Source: Methylocystis parvus OBBP
GTDB taxonomy: Bacteria; Pseudomonadota; Alphaproteobacteria; Rhizobiales; Beijerinckiaceae
DNA: 64,000 nt
Assembly (NCBI RefSeq): GCF_027571405.1
Contig: NZ_CP092968.1
Location: 3,742,001 to 3,806,000 of the forward strand
Direction of reading: 5' to 3'
Shown: positions 1 to 8,320 of the stretch, one piece after another
Layout of the letters: every line of letters begins with the position of its first letter
Numbering within the stretch: the first letter of the stretch is position 1
The notes under the pieces: model-generated
The model's database searches: none
What the model saw: only the letters and a program-made list of their open reading frames with translations
What the model was told of the DNA's origin: nothing
Position numbers and translations under genes: made by a program

Positions 1-154
1 GGATATCCGCATAGCTCGCGCCGGCGCGCCTGGCGGCCTGCAAAGCGAGGTCGGCGAGCGCGTCGAGCAGCGCGCGGTCGAGCGCAAAGCGACCGCCATC
101 CGAGGCGGCGGAGCGTTCAGGCGCGTCCTTGAGAGGCGCGAATTTGGGCGCCAC
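1..154 (-). CDS. TldD/PmbA-like protein, N-terminal fragment
   Basis: Partial gene that runs off the left edge of the window. It can be read from a GTG at 154, preceded by the Shine-Dalgarno-like GGGAGA. The 51 visible residues begin MAPKFAPLKDAPERS and end in a helix followed by RRAGASYADI. That ending resembles the N-terminal 'GASYADVR' segment of TldD/PmbA metalloprotease-type proteins, which mature modified peptides and degrade labile proteins. No catalytic region is visible, so the family call rests on this short motif only. The neighbouring RluA-type gene on the same strand ends 18 bp upstream. Confidence 0.42.
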   Translation of the reverse strand, partial: MAPKFAPLKDAPERSAASDGGRFALDRALLDALADLALQAARRAGASYADI

Positions 155-172
155 TACGTATTCTCCCTAGAT

Positions 173-919
173 TCAGTCGACTAATTTGAGCGCTCCGGAA
201 GCGTTTGGCAAATCCGGCGCCAAAGCGGCGGGAGCGGCGCCGTTCGCCCGCCAGCCGCAAGCCGTCATGGCGTCGATCATATGGGCCGGCGCCGGCGCCT
301 CGACATGGACGGGCCCCTTGCTCTCCTGCATCGGGATCGAGATCGCCCGCGCATGGAGATGCAGCGGCGGGGCGCCGTCGCGCCGGCCCGAGCCGTAAAT
401 GGGATCGCCGAGAATCGGCCAGCCCATCGCTTGCGCGTGGACGCGGATCTGATGCGTCCGGCCGGTATGGGGCGTGAATTCGATGAAGGTCAGCGCTTTG
501 TCGGGCGATCGGCCCAGCGCGCGCCAACTGGTGCGAGACGGCAGGCCCATCGGGTCAGGCTGCATCCACCAGCCGCGCGCGGCGTCGAGCCGGCCCAGCG
601 CCAGATCGATCTCGCCTTCGTCCCCCGCCGGGGACCCTTCGACCACCGCCCAATAGGTTTTGGAGATTCGCCCCGATTTGAACAGCTTGCCGAGCCGCTC
701 CAGCGCCTTGCGATGGCGGCCGAGCACGAGGCAGCCCGACGTGTCCTTGTCGAGCCGATGGGCGAGCGCGGGGGCGCGGGGCAGGCCAAAACGCAGTTGG
801 TCGAAGGCGTCCTCGAGGCTCGGGCCGCCTTTCGGGCCGCGATGCACGGGGACGCCCGCCGGCTTGTCGATGACGAGCATCAGGCCGTCGCGGTGGAGGA
901 GGCGGGAGAGAAGGTCCAT
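173..919 (-). CDS. RluA-family RNA pseudouridine synthase
   Basis: Converts a uridine in rRNA or tRNA to pseudouridine in the cytoplasm. The 248-residue protein carries the RluA catalytic motif HRLDKDTSG around residues 54-62, whose Asp is the nucleophile. It also has the LVIDKPAGVPVH entry motif near residue 15 and the GRTHQIRVH motif around residue 153. There is no S4 RNA-binding domain in front, so it is a short, single-domain RluA/RluC-type enzyme. Its target site cannot be told from sequence. The start ATG has no strong ribosome binding site. It stands between the TldD-like fragment and the SGNH gene, all on the minus strand. Confidence 0.9.
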   Translation of the reverse strand: MDLLSRLLHRDGLMLVIDKPAGVPVHRGPKGGPSLEDAFDQLRFGLPRAPALAHRLDKDTSGCLVLGRHRKALERLGKLFKSGRISKTYWAVVEGSPAGDEGEIDLALGRLDAARGWWMQPDPMGLPSRTSWRALGRSPDKALTFIEFTPHTGRTHQIRVHAQAMGWPILGDPIYGSGRRDGAPPLHLHARAISIPMQESKGPVHVEAPAPAHMIDAMTACGWRANGAAPAALAPDLPNASGALKLVD

Positions 920-931
920 GCGGCGCTTATA

Positions 932-1735
932 TCAGGACGCGCTTTTCTTGCGTGAGGCGACTTTGTCGGAGAGCGACATGGCGGAGCCGATGAACCGCCC
1001 ATATCTGTGCAGCCACTCGTCGGTCAAATGCACGCCGTCGAATTCGTAATATTCCTCGTGGCCGTCGAATTTGTCGATGAAATTGTCGAATTCCATCACG
1101 TTCATATCGGGATAGTCGCGCCACAGCGCGACGCGATAAACGTCGTTCACCTGCAAATTGCAGCCGTCGTAAACGCAGCGCAGGACGTTGCGCTTCATGC
1201 GGCTGAAGAGGTTCGGCGGCTTGAACCAGCGTTCGTTGACGCGCGGAATGGAGATGACTTCGACATCCTCCACGTCAGAAAAATAATCGACGAGCTTCTT
1301 CGTGTATTGGACATAGGCGAAAGCGCCGATATGCTGAATCTCATCATTGACGCCGTTCATGATGACGACCTTGTGCGGCGTCTCTCCCTGAAAGAGATTG
1401 TATAGTTTGTAGCGCGGGTAGTTCTCGCGGAGCTCCGAATAGAGAAGACGCGAATTGCGCCCATTGAAGCCGACGCTGCAGGCGACGACGCCCCTGCCTC
1501 CAAGCCGCGCCGAGACCGCTTTGGGAAGCTCCGGAAAGATCTTGCCGTCGGAGGCCCAGGACTCCCCGATGACGAGGATGCGATAAGCGTCCGGGCCGAG
1601 ATTGACTTCCGAGCAGGCGACCGAGGGCGCGTCCGTCCGTTTGAGCGTCAGAAGGGTCAGGCCCGTCGTCACGAAGAGAACGAAAAAGGCGCGCCGCAGA
1701 TGCGGCAGCAGTACGGTAAATCCCTGCTTTATCAC
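932..1735 (-). CDS. membrane-anchored SGNH-hydrolase-like protein
   Basis: Probably an esterase or acetyl-transfer partner acting outside the inner membrane. One N-terminal transmembrane segment (about residues 15-31) is followed by an SGNH-type fold: block I as ILVIGESWASDG (Ser near 59), block III as NGVND (Asn near 130), and block V as DGVHLTD near the C terminus, giving the Asp-x-x-His pair. The frame could begin at a TTG at 1768, but the GTG at 1735 is preceded by GGGAC at suitable spacing and places the membrane helix at the N terminus. The next gene upstream on the same strand is an acyltransferase 3, so the two may act together in O-acylating a surface glycan; this is inferred from context. 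Confidence 0.68.
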   Translation of the reverse strand: MIKQGFTVLLPHLRRAFFVLFVTTGLTLLTLKRTDAPSVACSEVNLGPDAYRILVIGESWASDGKIFPELPKAVSARLGGRGVVACSVGFNGRNSRLLYSELRENYPRYKLYNLFQGETPHKVVIMNGVNDEIQHIGAFAYVQYTKKLVDYFSDVEDVEVISIPRVNERWFKPPNLFSRMKRNVLRCVYDGCNLQVNDVYRVALWRDYPDMNVMEFDNFIDKFDGHEEYYEFDGVHLTDEWLHRYGRFIGSAMSLSDKVASRKKSAS

Positions 1736-1838
1736 CGTAACGTCCCGTTCCCCTGTCGCGTCGCGCAATCGGCGCGCGAACGGGGCGGACGCTATCAGTT
1801 TCGCCGGGCGGCGCCCATAGGACGGGCGCTATATCGGC

Positions 1839-2861
1839 TCAGGCGACCGCCGCCGCAAAAATGGGCGCGCGGTCGACGCGGCGATTGGCGACCCAGGCGG
1901 AACGGAGCTTGCCGATCGGACGATCGAACAGCGCCCAGATGGCGTAGGAGGCGACGAGAATCAGCGCCAGCGCTTCCGAGCAGAGGATCAGGCGCTCAAT
2001 ATAGCCGCCTTCGCCCGTGTGCAGCGCGCCGATCACCGTCCAGTGCAGGAGATAGACGATATAGGACATGTCGCCCACCATCCGGTCGAGCGCGCCGGTC
2101 TTCTGTTGGGTCGTGTAGATCGCCCAGGGCGTCATCAGCAGGGCGATGAGCAGATTGGTCTTGGGGCCGAAAGCCAGCAATGCGCCCTGCGTTCCGCCGA
2201 GCGCCAGATTCGCGGCGAAGATGAGAGCGCAGGCCAGCAGCAGGGCGAGGGCGGCGTAGAGCGAGCGATAGGCCAGGGCGCGGCTTGGAAGCATCTTATG
2301 GCTCGCCGCCGCGACGCCGAGGCCGAAGAAGAGCAGGAAGGGCGCGACCGTCGCGGCTCCGCCGAGACCCTTGGAGAGGATCGACAGTCCCACGCAGGCG
2401 ACGAGAACATAGAGGTTGCGCGCCACGAGGAACACGAAGATCGGCGCGATGAGATAGAACTGCATCTCCATATCCAGCGACCAGCCGGGAATATTGGCCT
2501 GGAAGGGCAGGGAATTGTAGCCGAGGATCATGACGTTGGAGAAGAGCTGGCGGATGATCCCGCCTGCGTCTTCGGGGGTCGCGCCGCGCCAGAAGAGGAG
2601 CGTCCAGGCGATGGCCGAGCACAGAGCGAAAACGGGGACGATGCGCCAGACGCGCGAAACGAGAAAAGTCGCGTAGGAGAGGCTGGTCTTGGAATAGGTG
2701 TTCGCCCACATGGCGGCCACCCAGTAGCCGCTCAGGACGAAGAAGATCAGCACGGCCGACATGCCGAGATTGAACATTGTCGTGTGATGCAGGAAAACAG
2801 CGAGGGCGAGGGCCATTCTCAGCGCGCCGGGCGACGCCAGCTTATCCGTTCCAACCGACAT
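1839..2861 (-). CDS. acyltransferase family 3 (OafA/YrhL-type) membrane protein
   Basis: Integral membrane O-acyltransferase of about 340 residues with around ten hydrophobic segments. The FLHHTT segment near residue 23 holds the His pair typical of the family, followed by a VLSGYWVA motif and, later, SRVWRIVPVF, which matches the R-x-x-R-x-x-P pattern. This family transfers acetyl or other acyl groups from the cytoplasm to sugars of lipopolysaccharide or exopolysaccharide. The ATG at 2861 has the ribosome binding site GGAGCGGGA just upstream. The open frame continues far upstream, but that part lies antisense to the crotonase gene and is ignored. It lies about 100 bp upstream of the SGNH gene and is probably co-transcribed with it. 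Confidence 0.85.
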   Translation of the reverse strand: MSVGTDKLASPGALRMALALAVFLHHTTMFNLGMSAVLIFFVLSGYWVAAMWANTYSKTSLSYATFLVSRVWRIVPVFALCSAIAWTLLFWRGATPEDAGGIIRQLFSNVMILGYNSLPFQANIPGWSLDMEMQFYLIAPIFVFLVARNLYVLVACVGLSILSKGLGGAATVAPFLLFFGLGVAAASHKMLPSRALAYRSLYAALALLLACALIFAANLALGGTQGALLAFGPKTNLLIALLMTPWAIYTTQQKTGALDRMVGDMSYIVYLLHWTVIGALHTGEGGYIERLILCSEALALILVASYAIWALFDRPIGKLRSAWVANRRVDRAPIFAAAVA

Positions 2862-3050
2862 TCCCGCTCCGTCGCGCTGCACAAAGATATGAAGGCAACA
2901 TGACTCGAATGCGCGCGCCAGGCCGTGTGGCAAGAGGTCGCGACGGGCTTTCGAGCCTGTGGCCAGACGTCGCAGGAAGGGGGTCTCGCTGGCGTCGCTG
3001 GCGGGAAATCCGCCTTTTCGACGCCACTCGTCTCTAGTAACTAGGCCGCC

Positions 3051-3851
3051 ATGACCATCGCTTCTCCCTCGCCCAAGCTGCGCGTCGAACTCGCCAATGG
3101 CGTCGCGCGCCTCCTCATCGACAACGGCTCGAAGCGCAACGCTTTCGATCTCGAAATGTGGCGTGCGCTGCCGCCTCTCTTCACGGCCATGGACGCCGCG
3201 CCGGAGGCGCGGGTCGTCGTCATCTGCGGCGCGCCGGGGCTGCCCTTCTGTTCGGGCGCGGATATTTCGGAATTCTCCACCGTGCGCGCGACGAGCGAAG
3301 GCGGGCGCGCCTATGAACAGGCCAATGTTGACGCGTTCGAAGCAATTTCCGCCTGCTCCAAGCCGACGATCGCCGCCATTGCCGGCTTCTGCATGGGCGG
3401 CGGCATGGGCATCGCCTCCGCCTGCGACCTGCGCGTCGCGCAGGAGGAAGCCGTCTTCGCCATTCCGGCCGGACGGCTCGGCGTCGGCTATCCGCCCTCC
3501 GCCATGCGCTTCGTCGTGGCGGCGGTGGGCCCGCAGCGGGCGATGGAGCTCTTCTTCACCGCGCGCCGCCTGAGCGCCAAGGAAGCGCTGGAGATCGGTT
3601 ATCTCGCCCGCCTTTTCGAGCAGGAGAGCTTCGAGGGCGGCGTCGACGATCTGGCCGCGACAATCGCCGCCAACGCGCCGCTTACCTTGCGCGCCGCGAA
3701 AGCCGCCATCCGCGCCGCCGCCCTGTTGCCCAATGCGCCGACGCTCGAAGCGTGCGAAGCCTATGCGCAGGCCTGTTTCGACAGCGCCGACTATATGGAA
3801 GGGCGCGCGGCCTTCCTTGAAAAGCGCGCGCCAAAATTCACCGGCGAATAA
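3051..3851 (+). CDS. enoyl-CoA hydratase/isomerase (crotonase) family protein
   Basis: A 266-residue single-domain crotonase-fold protein acting on acyl-CoA thioesters. The oxyanion-hole segments are present as FCSGADISEF (about residues 66-75) and GFCMGGGMGIASACDLRVA (about 112-130). The two glutamates that catalyse hydration in classical enoyl-CoA hydratase are not where expected: Gly follows GGGM and the later site reads IPAGRLG instead of QPEILLG. The protein may therefore be an isomerase, hydrolase or decarboxylase of the superfamily. It stands alone on the plus strand between two minus-strand operons, with a weak ribosome binding site. Confidence 0.85.
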   Translation: MTIASPSPKLRVELANGVARLLIDNGSKRNAFDLEMWRALPPLFTAMDAAPEARVVVICGAPGLPFCSGADISEFSTVRATSEGGRAYEQANVDAFEAISACSKPTIAAIAGFCMGGGMGIASACDLRVAQEEAVFAIPAGRLGVGYPPSAMRFVVAAVGPQRAMELFFTARRLSAKEALEIGYLARLFEQESFEGGVDDLAATIAANAPLTLRAAKAAIRAAALLPNAPTLEACEAYAQACFDSADYMEGRAAFLEKRAPKFTGE

Positions 3852-3862
3852 CCGTCTTGCGC

Positions 3863-4969
3863 TCAGGCGCCTGGGACAACCCCGATGCGTTGCAGGAACC
3901 AGAACACGCCCGCAAGGCCGATAAGGCCCGAAAGCGCATAGACCAGCTTTTCGCTGCGCTTGCCGCCCGTCGCCTTGTCGATCGCGAAAAGGATCGGCAT
4001 CACGGCGACGACGATGGCGATCTGGCCGGCCTCCACGCCGATATTGAAGGCGGCGAGCGCCGGCACGACGCCGCCCTGCGGCACGCCCATTTCCGTCAGC
4101 GCGGACGCGAAGCCGAAGCCGTGAATGAAGCCGAAGAGGAAGGTGTTGCGCCAGCGATTGTCGACATTGCGCGAGAAATAGTTTTCCGCGGCGACGAAAA
4201 CGATCGAGGCGGCGATCAGCGCCTCGGTCAGCGTCGAGGGCAGCGTGAAGACGTTCAGCGCCGCGAGCGACAGCGTGATCGAATGAGAAACGGTGAAGGC
4301 GGTGACGATCTTGACCACCGGCCAGACGCGCGTCGCCCACAGGATCAGCGCGAAGAGGAAGCAGAGGTGATCGTAGCCGGTGACGATATGCTCGACGCCC
4401 GCCTCGAAGAATTTCTTCATGAGCTGGGCCGTGGTCTCCATGGGCTGGGTGAGATCGAGCGGCGGGTTCTGCGGGTAAAGCATGGTCTCGCCGGCATTTT
4501 CGCCGAGGAGCGTCACGAGATGCTTGCCCTTGGAGCCCTGCGCGGCGAGGAGCCTGGTCGCGTCGTAGAAGATCTTGCCGTTGGTCCCCGCGCAGTCGAA
4601 GCGCAGGATGATCAGCGCGCTGTCCTGGTTCGTCGGGTCTTCGCCGGACTTCTCGACCTTGGACATGCAGGCGCGGCCCGCCTCGTCGCGCATGGCGACG
4701 CGCCTGGAGACGAATTTTCCGATCTCCTCCTCCAGCACGCCCGGCGGCGAGAGATCGACGCCCGCGCGCTCGTCCATCGTCTCCTGGAACATGCGCTCGA
4801 GATCGGTGGCGAGAAATCCGACGTCGACGAGATAGACCCGGTTCGCCTGCGGCGCGATCTTGCCCGTCGAAATGTCGGGCGTATGCGCCCGGGCGGGCGC
4901 GGCGAGGCCGAGGCTCAACCCCGCGCAGAAAATCGATAAGGCGGCGAGCCTCCTCCAGAACCCGGTCAT
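3863..4969 (-). CDS. HupE/UreJ-type membrane protein (putative nickel/cobalt permease)
   Basis: Membrane protein of 368 residues with a signal peptide ending near APARAHTPD. A soluble periplasmic N-terminal half of about 170 residues is followed by about six transmembrane segments. The first of these carries the family motif HIVTGYDHLCFLFAL, whose His and Asp are thought to bind Ni2+ or Co2+ in HupE/UreJ proteins. Starting at the ATG at 4969 gives a clean signal peptide and a GGAAA ribosome binding site; an in-frame extension to 5068 does not. It lies back to back with nikR, whose start is 152 bp away, which supports nickel over cobalt as substrate. Control by NikR is likely, but no clear operator is seen in this gap. 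Confidence 0.82.
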   Translation of the reverse strand: MTGFWRRLAALSIFCAGLSLGLAAPARAHTPDISTGKIAPQANRVYLVDVGFLATDLERMFQETMDERAGVDLSPPGVLEEEIGKFVSRRVAMRDEAGRACMSKVEKSGEDPTNQDSALIILRFDCAGTNGKIFYDATRLLAAQGSKGKHLVTLLGENAGETMLYPQNPPLDLTQPMETTAQLMKKFFEAGVEHIVTGYDHLCFLFALILWATRVWPVVKIVTAFTVSHSITLSLAALNVFTLPSTLTEALIAASIVFVAAENYFSRNVDNRWRNTFLFGFIHGFGFASALTEMGVPQGGVVPALAAFNIGVEAGQIAIVVAVMPILFAIDKATGGKRSEKLVYALSGLIGLAGVFWFLQRIGVVPGA

Positions 4970-5121
4970 CTTCGGCGTTTCCTTTTGTTTTGGTTGGCGC
5001 GCACCATGCCAAAGCCATGGGCGGCGGACAAGACCAAGCAATCGGTCGCAGCGTTGCGGCGGGACCATGGCCCGGCTAAGAAAAGGAGTGGCGCCAAAGG
5101 CGGGCTGGGATCGAGGAAGCT

Positions 5122-5583
5122 ATGCAGCGCGTGACGGTGACGATCGACGACGAGTTGATGGACGCGCTCGACCGCTACATGGAGGCGGGCGGCCACCAGA
5201 ACCGTTCAGAGGCGGTGCGGGACCTCGTTCGGGCGGGGCTCCTCAATGTGCCCAAAGCCGAGGAGGGGGCGCGCAATTGCGTCGCCGCGCTCGTCTATGT
5301 CTATGACCACGAGACCCGCCAGCTCTCCAGGAAGCTGGTCCACGACCATCACAGCCATGCCGATATGTCGATCGCGACGCTGCATGTGCATCTGGACGAA
5401 GCGAGTTGTCTCGAAGTCTCCCTGCTGAAGGGCCAGAAGGCGGAGGTCGAGCATTTCGCCAGCCACCTCATCGGCGAACGCGGCGTGCGCTACGGCCAGC
5501 TCGTCGTGGTGCCCGCGGACTCCGAGGAAGCCGAAAAAGCGCCGCGACCCGGGGCTCACAGCCACGCCCATTCGCACGGTTGA
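5122..5583 (+). CDS. nikR: nickel-responsive transcriptional regulator NikR
   Basis: Ribbon-helix-helix repressor that binds DNA when Ni2+ occupies its ACT-like C-terminal domain. The N-terminal strand MQRVTVTIDDELMDALD and the following helix RSEAVRDLVR form the DNA-binding part. The high-affinity nickel ligands of E. coli NikR (His76, His87, His89, Cys95) are matched by His77, His88, His90 and Cys96. A tail rich in His (GAHSHAHSHG) is extra and may hold metal. The ribosome binding site GAGGAAG precedes the ATG. It is flanked by a divergent HupE-type permease and a convergent His-rich TonB receptor whose upstream region holds a NikR-like palindrome, so the three probably form a nickel uptake regulon. 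Confidence 0.95.
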   Translation: MQRVTVTIDDELMDALDRYMEAGGHQNRSEAVRDLVRAGLLNVPKAEEGARNCVAALVYVYDHETRQLSRKLVHDHHSHADMSIATLHVHLDEASCLEVSLLKGQKAEVEHFASHLIGERGVRYGQLVVVPADSEEAEKAPRPGAHSHAHSHG

Positions 5584-5641
5584 TGCGGGCGGGGCCTGGC
5601 ATAGAAAAGGCTCGACCCCTCCGAAGCCTGCCTGACGACAG

Positions 5642-8152
5642 CTATTTGAAGAGATGGAACGGCTCCGTCAGGTCGGGGCCTTTCATGGAGCGCGGATCGA
5701 AATCGAGCGGGCCGCCAAAGGTGACGCGCCAGGACGTCCGCTCGATCGGATGGCCGACCACGCCCATCTGGCCGACGCCGCAAACCGCGTCGGTCGTCGG
5801 AGCGGCGATGGCGCCGGTGCAGGCCTGGAACAGCGGATCGGTCGGGACGAGGGATCCGTAACCGTAAGCGATCTGCTGGGACCGCGAATTGAACATATTG
5901 AACACGTCGAGCTGGAGCTTCCAGCCTTCCTTCCAGCGATAGCCGACGCGGGCGTTGACCGTGCCGATGGCGGGGCTCTTGTAGAAGCCGTCTTCCGTGA
6001 GCGCGCGCGGAGCGATGTAGCGATATTTGAAATTGGCGAAATAGCCGGTCGCTTCGCCCAATTCGATGACGCCGGTCGCGATGATCGGCGTCGCATTGAC
6101 AAGGTAATTGCCCGGCGCGTTGCCCAGCCAGGCGCCCCAGGCCAAGGCGTCGGGTTGCAGAAGTTGAGCGTAAAGATCGGCCTGATCCCGATCAAACCCG
6201 CGAAAGCGGGCGTGCGTCGCCGTCACGTCGCCCTCGAATGCGAGCCAGGACAAGGGCCGGTAGTGGTTCGTGAACTCGACGCCGATGCGGTTGGCCCCGC
6301 GCGCAATGACGGTGTTGCCGCTGTCGCCTTCGAAAATGTTCTCCTGCGCGGTCTGGATGAAGAACAGGGTCGCCGCGCTTTCGAGCTTGTCGATCACTCT
6401 GGTCTTCACGCCGACTTCGGCGCCGGTCGAGGGCGAGAGGAGGCCATTATGGGGCACGCTGGCGTAGCCGCCATTATCGTCCAGCTCCGACGTCGCGAAG
6501 CGTTGGGTCGTCGCGCGGAAATCGTTGGAATGGAATCCACGGCCGAAGTTCAGATAGAAATCCGTCTTGTCATCCCAGGGATTGATGATCACGGAGGCTT
6601 TGGGGCTGATCAGCTGGGCGTTGTAGGTTCCGCTATTGAGCGGCCCGGTCCAGATGCGCGTTGGATTGGCCGGATCGAAACCAGGATTGTCGACGCCCGG
6701 AGACAAGGGCGAATCCCAATAGGCCTGCAATCCTTGATTGCTGCCCCAATAATAATCCCAACGAGCGCCGACGACGGTCCTGAGCCAAGGCGACCACTTC
6801 GTCTTGACGTCGGTGAGAAGCGCGATGCTGCCTTCGCTGACATGATCGTTGCGAATAGTGTCATAGGGCATGCGGTACAGCGTATCGCCCAGCCCGATGC
6901 GGATATCGTCGTAACGCGACTGAACGCCGAATCTCAGCTCGCTTTCTTTGTCGCCGAGAAAGTTGAACTTGATCGCGTGATAGGCGTTGCCGCCCACCAT
7001 GGTGCGCCGGTCGAACTGACGGAATTGGTCGCCGATGATCGGATGGCCCAGAAAATACGTGAAGTCATTGAAGAGATTGAGCGTCGAATGCATGGCGAAG
7101 GCTTCGACCTTCGACCAGTCGTTCGAGGACTCCTGCGCCCAACGCCCCGAAAGGCTGAAGCGGGTGGTGTTTCCGCCGTCGGTCGGATTGAGCGTTCCCC
7201 AGCGCGAAAGAATGCCGGTATCGAAGAGGCGCGTCGGAACCTGGTCGGTCGAATTCCAGCGATTGGCGTAGGCCATGCCGGTGATCGACACGCCATTATT
7301 CTCCTCGCCGCGCGACCAGCGCAACACGGCGTTGATCTTGCGCGCATTGTTGGGAATCGTCCACGGCCCGTCGAAGGTCGAGATCTCGCCGCCGCCGAGA
7401 ATGTCGCCGCCGGCGAATTCCCAGGATTTCATGCCGAAAACCCGGCCGTAATTGAATATGCCGCCCGTTGTCGAGAACACGCCCTGGGGCACTTTCCGCA
7501 GATATTGCATGCGGATCGTGCCGGCGTTCGAGAAGTCGCCATCCTCGACATTGTAAGGACCCTTCCTTGCGTCGACATAAGCGAGCATTTCGGGGATGAC
7601 GAAATTGGCGTCCGAATAGCCCTGTCCGTGACCATGGGTCCGCATATTGAGCGGCATGCCGTCGAGATAGAGCGCGAGGTCCGTGCCGTGGTCGAGATCG
7701 AAGCCGCGCAGATAATATTGGTTCGCCTTGCCCTCGCCGCTGTGCTGAGTGACCGCGAGACCCGGCACCACTTCCAGCGCCTCGCCGGGCCGGTACGACG
7801 GGATCGTGTTGACTTGGCCGCCCGTGAAGAAGCGCTCGCTCGACGAAGGCATGTCCTTTGGCGGCGCGGGATAGTCGATCTTCGGTCCCAAAGCGGTGTT
7901 TTGCTGCGCGGAGGAATCGAAGCCGTCATTTGATTCTTCGACGACGACGATAGGGCTGGCGCTGCGAGGCGCCGGCACGGCATGGACGTGGTAGACCTCG
8001 TGGGTGTGCTTCTTGCCGCCATGCGAATGCGTAACGGCGTGGGTGTGGCCGACATTGATCGTCGGCAGCGTGGTCTGCGCGGCGGCTTCTCCATAGAATA
8101 CGGTCGTCATGAGCGCGGCGACGGAAACTCCCTTATTCCACTTCGAAGACAT
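5642..8152 (-). CDS. TonB-dependent receptor, His-rich, probable nickel-complex uptake
   Basis: Outer-membrane 22-strand receptor of 836 residues. A signal peptide ending AAAQ is followed by a His-rich stretch (GHTHAVTHSHGG, then KKHTHEVYHVH) before the plug domain, suggesting metal binding near the TonB box. Plug motifs such as EALEVVPGLAVTQHSGEGK and YYLRGFDLDHGTDLALYLDG are clear. The barrel ends in the aromatic residue Phe two before the C-terminal Lys. The ATG at 8152 has GGGGAG at good spacing; an in-frame GTG four codons earlier would place that ribosome binding site inside the gene. The nearby NikR, HupE-like permease and NikR-type operator point to nickel. The TonB/ExbB/ExbD energy system is not in the window. 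Confidence 0.9.
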   Translation of the reverse strand: MSSKWNKGVSVAALMTTVFYGEAAAQTTLPTINVGHTHAVTHSHGGKKHTHEVYHVHAVPAPRSASPIVVVEESNDGFDSSAQQNTALGPKIDYPAPPKDMPSSSERFFTGGQVNTIPSYRPGEALEVVPGLAVTQHSGEGKANQYYLRGFDLDHGTDLALYLDGMPLNMRTHGHGQGYSDANFVIPEMLAYVDARKGPYNVEDGDFSNAGTIRMQYLRKVPQGVFSTTGGIFNYGRVFGMKSWEFAGGDILGGGEISTFDGPWTIPNNARKINAVLRWSRGEENNGVSITGMAYANRWNSTDQVPTRLFDTGILSRWGTLNPTDGGNTTRFSLSGRWAQESSNDWSKVEAFAMHSTLNLFNDFTYFLGHPIIGDQFRQFDRRTMVGGNAYHAIKFNFLGDKESELRFGVQSRYDDIRIGLGDTLYRMPYDTIRNDHVSEGSIALLTDVKTKWSPWLRTVVGARWDYYWGSNQGLQAYWDSPLSPGVDNPGFDPANPTRIWTGPLNSGTYNAQLISPKASVIINPWDDKTDFYLNFGRGFHSNDFRATTQRFATSELDDNGGYASVPHNGLLSPSTGAEVGVKTRVIDKLESAATLFFIQTAQENIFEGDSGNTVIARGANRIGVEFTNHYRPLSWLAFEGDVTATHARFRGFDRDQADLYAQLLQPDALAWGAWLGNAPGNYLVNATPIIATGVIELGEATGYFANFKYRYIAPRALTEDGFYKSPAIGTVNARVGYRWKEGWKLQLDVFNMFNSRSQQIAYGYGSLVPTDPLFQACTGAIAAPTTDAVCGVGQMGVVGHPIERTSWRVTFGGPLDFDPRSMKGPDLTEPFHLFK

Positions 8153-8170
8153 TGCGCTCCCCACCTGATA

Positions 8171-8190
8171 AAATCGTCTTTTAACGATTT
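8171..8190 (-). repeat. inverted repeat in the leader of the TonB receptor gene
   Basis: AAATCGT at 8171-8177 and ACGATTT at 8184-8190 form a 7-bp inverted repeat with a 6-bp spacer. It lies 18-38 bp upstream of the receptor ATG on the minus strand, so it would be a small hairpin in the mRNA leader or a second operator. Function unknown. Confidence 0.5.
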
Positions 8191-8224
8191 GTCGGCGATT
8201 TGACCTGCGGTGGGCAACAACGAA

Positions 8225-8263
8225 GTATGACGCTTCTGTTGTTTCCGCATAACTGTGTCATAC
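8225..8263. promoter_or_regulatory. candidate NikR operator with long spacer
   Basis: The half-sites GTATGAC (8225-8231) and GTCATAC (8257-8263) are identical in sequence to the arms of the E. coli nik operator. They are separated by 25 bp instead of the usual 14 bp (counted between 7-bp arms). The 11-bp difference equals about one helical turn. The site lies 73 bp upstream of the TonB receptor start and 58 bp upstream of dnaG, in the only gap between the two divergent genes. The sequence match is direct; binding by the NikR encoded at 5122 is inferred. Confidence 0.68.
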
Positions 8264-8320
8264 CTGCCACGGTCGTTTTCGCCGATTTGCGTCGGCGGGA
8301 AGTAACGCTAGAAGACATTG

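Noticed and set aside
2862..5018. Upstream extension of the acyltransferase frame to 1059 codons
   Set aside because: The extension lies antisense to the crotonase gene and overlaps the HupE-type gene; the family start and ribosome binding site are at 2861.
4970..5121. NikR operator between the HupE-type gene and nikR
   Set aside because: No GTATGA/TCATAC arms at any spacing were found in this 152-bp gap.
5654..7933. Long plus-strand open frame of 759 codons
   Set aside because: It is antisense to the TonB receptor gene, whose signal peptide, plug and barrel motifs are clear; the long frame is a result of high GC and codon bias.
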